DNA from: Endomicrobium sp.
GTDB taxonomy: Bacteria; Elusimicrobiota; Endomicrobiia; Endomicrobiales; Endomicrobiaceae
Assembly: GCA_031273645.1 (NCBI GenBank)
Contig: JAISRM010000241.1
Span: 1 to 9,898 of the forward strand
Reading direction: 5' to 3'
Length of the DNA: 9,898 bases
A model generated the notes under the pieces. It was given only the letters and a program-made list of their open reading frames with translations. It made no database searches and had not been told where the DNA came from. Of this stretch, positions 7,086 to 9,898 are shown piece after piece. Position numbers and translations under genes: made by a program. Each line of letters starts with the position of its first letter. Positions within the stretch are counted from its first letter, which is position 1.

Positions 7086-8225
7086 ATGGTAAAAAAACTT
7101 CATCTTTACATAATAAAGGAATTTTTCGCAGCCTTTGTTTTCGGACTCGCCGTTTTTTCAATGCTTCTTCTTTTAGACCAAATATTTCAGCTTATAGACC
7201 TTTTTCTTTCAAAAGGGGTCGCTTTCTTTTTAGTCGTCAAACTTTTTGCCTTTATTCTCCCAAACATTTTGTCTCTTGCCGTTCCCATGGCGGTGCTTTT
7301 TGGAGTTTTGATCTCTTACGGCAGGCTTTCTGAAGACAATGAAATAACCGCCATGAAAGCAAACGGGCTGGGATATGCGACTTTGTCTGTTCCCGTAATT
7401 GTTTTCATATGCCTGATTTCAATTTTTATGATATTTTTTAACCATTTTTGGTCTCCTAAAATGCACAGCGATTTTAGAAATCTCTATGAAGAAATTCTTA
7501 CAAAAAGACCTTTGGTAACTTTTTCTGAAAAAACCATAACAAAACTGGGCGATTACCAAATTTATGCAAACAAAGTTGACAGCCTCAACAATTCTCTTTC
7601 CGGAGTCAACATATATAAATTTGAAGATAAGAAAAAAGCGCAGCTTAAGACTGACGCCAAGCAGACGGATTTTCAAAGCCAAAGCAATTCGTGGCGCATA
7701 GCGGCATCTTCGGCTTCGGTAAAAGTGTATTACAGCGGAGTCAAACTGACCCTTTACAACGGTTACTGGCAGCTTGCAAACCCGTCAAAAATAAACAGCA
7801 TGATACATATGACTTTCGCTTCTTACGAGTTTTTTATCCCTCTTAGAAACGCCGTCAGGGGCAACTCTTCTTCGCTTAAAGAAATGCAGTCGCCGCAGAT
7901 TTTAAAAACGATACAATCTTACAAAATGCAAAATCTTCCCTACGCTGCTTATGAAAGCGAGTTCTGGCTGAGATGGATTTTTGCCGTAGCGTCGATTGCG
8001 TTTGTTTTGATAGCTCTTCCGAGAGGAATTATGTCGGGAAAAGGCGGCAAAGCGATAGGGTTTGGCATTAGTCTTGGCGTAATTATGTTTTATTATTCGC
8101 TTCTTATTCTATCGATGAATTTAGCGGAACGCGGCTACGCTTCTGCCGCATTAATAATGTGGCTGCCGAATTTTGCGGTTACGGTCTGCGGGCTGTTTTT
8201 ATTTAGGAAAATGGTAAAAAAATAA
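7086..8225 (+). CDS. lptF: LPS export ABC transporter permease LptF
   Basis: A 379-residue inner-membrane protein of the YjgP/YjgQ family. With LptG and the ATPase LptB it extracts LPS from the inner membrane and passes it to the LptC/A/D bridge. The topology fits: membrane segments near 13-33, 50-78 and 100-120, a large periplasmic beta-jellyroll domain (about 125-293), then segments near 296-312, 323-343 and 353-374. The stretch LSEDNEITAMKANGLG (81-96), between segments two and three, is the cytoplasmic coupling helix that docks on LptB. The ATG follows AGG (7078-7080) by five bases, the only recognisable ribosome-binding site among the main genes here. lptG follows 24 bases later, so the two are one operon. 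Assignment as LptF rather than LptG rests on gene order; lptB is not in the window. Confidence 0.9.
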   Translation: MVKKLHLYIIKEFFAAFVFGLAVFSMLLLLDQIFQLIDLFLSKGVAFFLVVKLFAFILPNILSLAVPMAVLFGVLISYGRLSEDNEITAMKANGLGYATLSVPVIVFICLISIFMIFFNHFWSPKMHSDFRNLYEEILTKRPLVTFSEKTITKLGDYQIYANKVDSLNNSLSGVNIYKFEDKKKAQLKTDAKQTDFQSQSNSWRIAASSASVKVYYSGVKLTLYNGYWQLANPSKINSMIHMTFASYEFFIPLRNAVRGNSSSLKEMQSPQILKTIQSYKMQNLPYAAYESEFWLRWIFAVASIAFVLIALPRGIMSGKGGKAIGFGISLGVIMFYYSLLILSMNLAERGYASAALIMWLPNFAVTVCGLFLFRKMVKK

Positions 8226-8249
8226 TTTGCATAAAAGCTTATAAAAATT

Positions 8250-9329
8250 ATGAAAATACTCTATTTTTACGTCGCTAAACAATTTTTAAAAATATTTTTT
8301 TTCACGGCGCTTGCATTCGGCTTTATAGTGCTTATTTCCGAACTTTTCAGGCAAATAGGCTTTTATATGGAAAACAAAACGCCTTTCATTATTATTGCCC
8401 AGCACCTGCTTTCAAATGTTCCGTGGTGGATAATAGAAGTTTTGCCCGTAGCGACGCTTCTGGCCGTTTTATTTTCACTTGGCGGCTTTGCCAAACAAAA
8501 CGAAATAACGGCAATTAAAGCCGCCGGAATAAATCTGTGGAAAATAATATTTATTTTTTTATTTTTAGGCGTTTTAATAGGCGCGGCCGACCTTGGCGCA
8601 AGAGAATTTTTAATTCCTACGACCACAAAGTTTAACGAACGGGTAAAAAGAGAAAGGATACAAAAAGAAGAAATAAAATATCAAACGGAATTTTCAGACC
8701 TGATAGTTTCTCTGCGCAACAATATGAGGTTTACCGTCGGTTTTCTCGATACCAAAGCCGGCATTATGAAAGATGCGGTAATTGAAAAATACAACGATGA
8801 CTTTTATCTTCAATATTTAATTCTTGCTTCGCAAGGCAAATGGAACGGACAAACATGGGTTCTTGAAAACGGAGTAATACGAAAATTTAAAGACGGGTTC
8901 TGGAACGAATTGTATTTTCAAAGTTACGATTCCGGCATAGAGCTGAAACCCCAAGACATTGCTTTTAGAAAAATGAAATCGGAAACCATGAGCACGCGGG
9001 AATTTAGAAAATACATCAATCAGCTTAGAATTTTCGGACAGACGGCTTTAAAAGAAAGAATAAATTTGCAGATAAGATACGCTTCGGTGTTTTGCCATCT
9101 TGTCGTTATGATGATAGGAATTCCGTTTGCTTTAGGCGTCGGAAATAAGCTAAACAAAATAATAAGCTTTACTATGGCTCTAATAGCCGCTTTTATTTAC
9201 TGGGGCGTTCAGGCAATAACGCAGTCCCTCGGCGAAAACGCCATACTGTCTCCCATCATGGCCGCATGGCTGCCAAACATAATCTTCATTTCAACAGGCG
9301 CCTTCCTCCTCGCCAAACTAAAAAAATAA
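8250..9329 (+). CDS. lptG: LPS export ABC transporter permease LptG
   Basis: A 359-residue paralogue of the preceding protein and its expected heterodimer partner in the LptB2FG exporter. It has the same plan: membrane segments near 12-32, 57-78 and 94-113, a periplasmic beta-rich domain (about 115-270), and segments near 277-297, 303-323 and 336-355. The LptB coupling helix is AKQNEITAIKAAGINLWK (81-98), aligning with DNEITAMKANGLG of LptF, and both C-termini share the WLPN motif of the last membrane segment. The start ATG has no Shine-Dalgarno; translation may be coupled to lptF, whose stop is 24 bases upstream. The two subunits are too similar in plan to exclude a swapped F/G assignment. 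The 3' flank carries a terminator at 9402-9423 within a repeat cluster. Confidence 0.9.
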   Translation: MKILYFYVAKQFLKIFFFTALAFGFIVLISELFRQIGFYMENKTPFIIIAQHLLSNVPWWIIEVLPVATLLAVLFSLGGFAKQNEITAIKAAGINLWKIIFIFLFLGVLIGAADLGAREFLIPTTTKFNERVKRERIQKEEIKYQTEFSDLIVSLRNNMRFTVGFLDTKAGIMKDAVIEKYNDDFYLQYLILASQGKWNGQTWVLENGVIRKFKDGFWNELYFQSYDSGIELKPQDIAFRKMKSETMSTREFRKYINQLRIFGQTALKERINLQIRYASVFCHLVVMMIGIPFALGVGNKLNKIISFTMALIAAFIYWGVQAITQSLGENAILSPIMAAWLPNIIFISTGAFLLAKLKK

Positions 9330-9345
9330 TCCCAAACAGCGTCTG

Positions 9346-9397
9346 CAGACTTCGTCTGTATTTATGCGGGACAGCCTTCGGCTGTGTTTATGCAGGA
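9346..9397. repeat. Two 26-bp tandem repeats, each a TTC-loop hairpin
   Basis: Copies at 9346-9371 and 9372-9397 match at 22 of 26 positions. Each starts with a hairpin: CAGAC-TTC-GTCTG in the first and CAGCC-TTC-GGCTG in the second, followed by T[AG]TTTATGC[GA]GGA. Two of the four differences are paired across the stem (A-T replaced by C-G), so folding is kept. They begin 17 bases after the lptG stop codon and are in the lptFG transcript. Confidence 0.85.
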
Positions 9398-9401
9398 TGC
9401 C

Positions 9402-9423
9402 AAAACAGACGCTGTCTGTTTTT
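9402..9423 (+). terminator. Intrinsic terminator of the lptFG operon
   Basis: A perfect 9-bp stem AAAACAGAC / GTCTGTTTT (9402-9410 with 9414-9422, loop GCT) runs into a tract of five T (9419-9423). It is the best terminator-like structure downstream of lptG, 73 bases after the stop codon. The A-rich 5' arm makes it usable in both directions. Confidence 0.65.
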
Positions 9424-9429
9424 AAGTTT

Positions 9430-9695
9430 GTCATTCCCGCGTTTTTAATATTTGTTCTTCCTTAGCAGCCTGCGCCCGAGTGTTTCTATCGGGTGGGACA
9501 GACTTCGTCTGTTTTATAGGATAACGGCTTGTGTCCGTGTTGTCATTCCCATTCTGTTTTTTGTCATTCCCGCGTTTTTAATATTTGTTCTTCCTAAGCA
9601 GCCTGCGCCCGAATGTCTTTATCGGGTGGGACAGACTTCGTCTGTTTTATAGGATAACGGCTTGTGTCCGTGTTGTCATTCCCATTCTGTTTTTT
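9430..9695. repeat. 133-bp direct tandem duplication
   Basis: Units at 9430-9562 and 9563-9695 have equal length and differ by only four substitutions (about 97% identity). Each holds, in order: half palindrome GTCATTCCCGCG; an AT-rich piece; a hairpin CCCGA / TCGGG; the hairpin ACAGAC-TTC-GTCTGT (9498-9512 and 9631-9645); a weak stem ACGG / CCGT; and a second GTCATTCCC (9542, 9675) followed by ATTCTG and T6. The first 12 bases recur a third time at 9696. The length is not a multiple of three, and the open frames crossing it have no protein-like character, so it is non-coding. Confidence 0.93.
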
Positions 9696-9720
9696 GTCAT
9701 TCCCGCGAAAGCGGGAATCC
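9696..9720 (+). repeat. REP-like palindrome, full copy
   Basis: GTC followed by an 8-bp perfect stem ATTCCCGC / GCGGGAAT (9699-9706 with 9711-9718) closed by a GAAA tetraloop, then CC. It starts exactly where a third 133-bp unit would begin; the two preceding units have only the left half. Similar short palindromes are dispersed in many bacterial genomes. Confidence 0.85.
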
Positions 9721-9803
9721 ACGTTTACTAAACAATTCTTTTTACATCTCGTTTTTAAAAAGAATAAAGAAATAATGTCAGAAACTATATTAATATTAAA
9801 CAT
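9721..9803. other. AT-rich core between the two opposed palindromes
   Basis: Eighty-three bases, strongly AT-rich, with no gene, no clear promoter and only short runs of A and T (TTTTTAAAAA at about 9754-9763 is a small dyad). It is the unique centre of the inverted-repeat arrangement described for 9628-9880. Confidence 0.5.
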
Positions 9804-9828
9804 GGATTCCCATTTTCATGGGAATGAC
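9804..9828 (-). repeat. REP-like palindrome, inverted variant copy
   Basis: Read on the minus strand this is GTC, an 8-bp stem ATTCCCAT / ATGGGAAT (arms 9818-9825 and 9806-9813), loop GAAA, then CC. It is the same 25-base element as at 9696-9720 in opposite orientation, with a G-C to A-T type change on both arms so that pairing is kept. The outer edges of the two copies are 133 bases apart. Confidence 0.83.
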
Positions 9829-9857
9829 AGACACAAAATAGACACTGTCTGCGTTTC

Positions 9858-9880
9858 ATAAAACAGGCGAAGCCTGTCCC
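9858..9880 (-). repeat. Inverted TTC-loop hairpin
   Basis: On the minus strand ACAGGC-TTC-GCCTGT preceded by GGG and followed by TTTTAT; the stem is 6 bp (9863-9868 with 9872-9877). It belongs to the same hairpin family as the copies at 9346, 9371, 9498 and 9631. Confidence 0.8.
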
Positions 9881-9898
9881 ATTTTCATGGCAATGACA
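9878..9898 (-). repeat. Degenerate REP-like half element at the window edge
   Basis: CCCATTTTCATGGCAATGAC at 9878-9897 repeats the end of the inverted palindrome at 9809-9828 with one mismatch in the right arm (GGCAATGAC for GGGAATGAC) and a changed left flank. The repeat cluster therefore continues beyond the window. Confidence 0.65.

Larger units (their letters stand above)
9628..9880. mobile_element. MITE- or BIME-like inverted-repeat element, no transposase
   Basis: The left end reads GGGACAGACTTCGTCTG then TTTTAT (9628-9650). The right end (9858-9880) is its reverse complement at 21 of 23 positions, and the two mismatches are a compensating pair within the hairpin stem. Inside these ends lie the opposed REP-like palindromes (9696-9720 and 9804-9828), and inside those the AT-rich core. 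The nesting, 253 bases in all, is typical of small non-autonomous elements or paired REP units (BIMEs). I see no target-site duplication and no gene inside, so mobility is inferred. Confidence 0.45.

Noticed and set aside
7419..8626. Two 87-codon minus-strand frames opposite lptF and lptG
   Set aside because: Antisense to clear membrane-protein genes; their sequence is a by-product of the opposite strand.
9430..9828. CRISPR array
   Set aside because: The 12-base repeats are short, half palindromic and spaced by near-identical sequence rather than by unique spacers; no cas genes are present.
9266..9861. Four open frames of 60-70 codons in the 3' repeat cluster
   Set aside because: They run through hairpins and 133-bp repeats, whose length is not a multiple of three; the predicted peptides are hydrophobic filler repeated with frame shifts.
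9330..9898. Integron attC sites
   Set aside because: Hairpins are short and lack the paired R and L box layout of attC sites, and there are no gene cassettes or integrase.

Overview
The window is about 40% G+C by eye and holds four confident genes, all linked to the cell envelope or DNA metabolism of a Gram-negative, LPS-bearing (diderm) bacterium. Mixed AT-rich spacers, the gene style, a SprA-like giant outer-membrane protein next to lptFG, and dispersed GTCATTCCC palindromes together suggest an Elusimicrobiota-like genome (Endomicrobium type). This is inference: a Bacteroidota/Ignavibacteria-like lineage is the main alternative, because SprA is best known there and most start codons here lack a Shine-Dalgarno sequence.

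Layout. Positions 1-150 hold what looks like the broken start of an IS5-type transposase gene. Positions 152-625 (minus strand) hold two small uncharacterised ORFs in one reading frame, separated by a single TAG codon. Positions 728-840 are a spacer with a strong hairpin plus T-run. Positions 841-6943 (minus strand) are a probable two-gene operon: a 1784-residue SprA-like outer-membrane protein followed 25 bases later by a ComF-family phosphoribosyltransferase. A 142-base divergent promoter region (6944-7085) separates it from lptF and lptG (7086-9329, plus strand), the two membrane subunits of the LPS export ABC transporter.

Positions 9330-9898 contain no credible gene. They hold a dense set of nested repeats: a 26-bp tandem duplication, an intrinsic terminator, a 133-bp tandem duplication at 97% identity, REP-like palindromes in opposite orientations, and a hairpin family with a constant TTC loop whose stems differ by compensatory base changes. 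The right-hand part (9628-9880) is organised as an imperfect inverted repeat around an AT-rich core, like a small non-autonomous mobile element or BIME.

Functionally, LptF/LptG move LPS toward the outer membrane and the SprA-like protein is an outer-membrane barrel, so the divergent pair suggests an envelope-biogenesis locus. ComF appears to ride along in the operon. The most unusual parts are the SprA homologue in its setting and the 3' repeat cluster.
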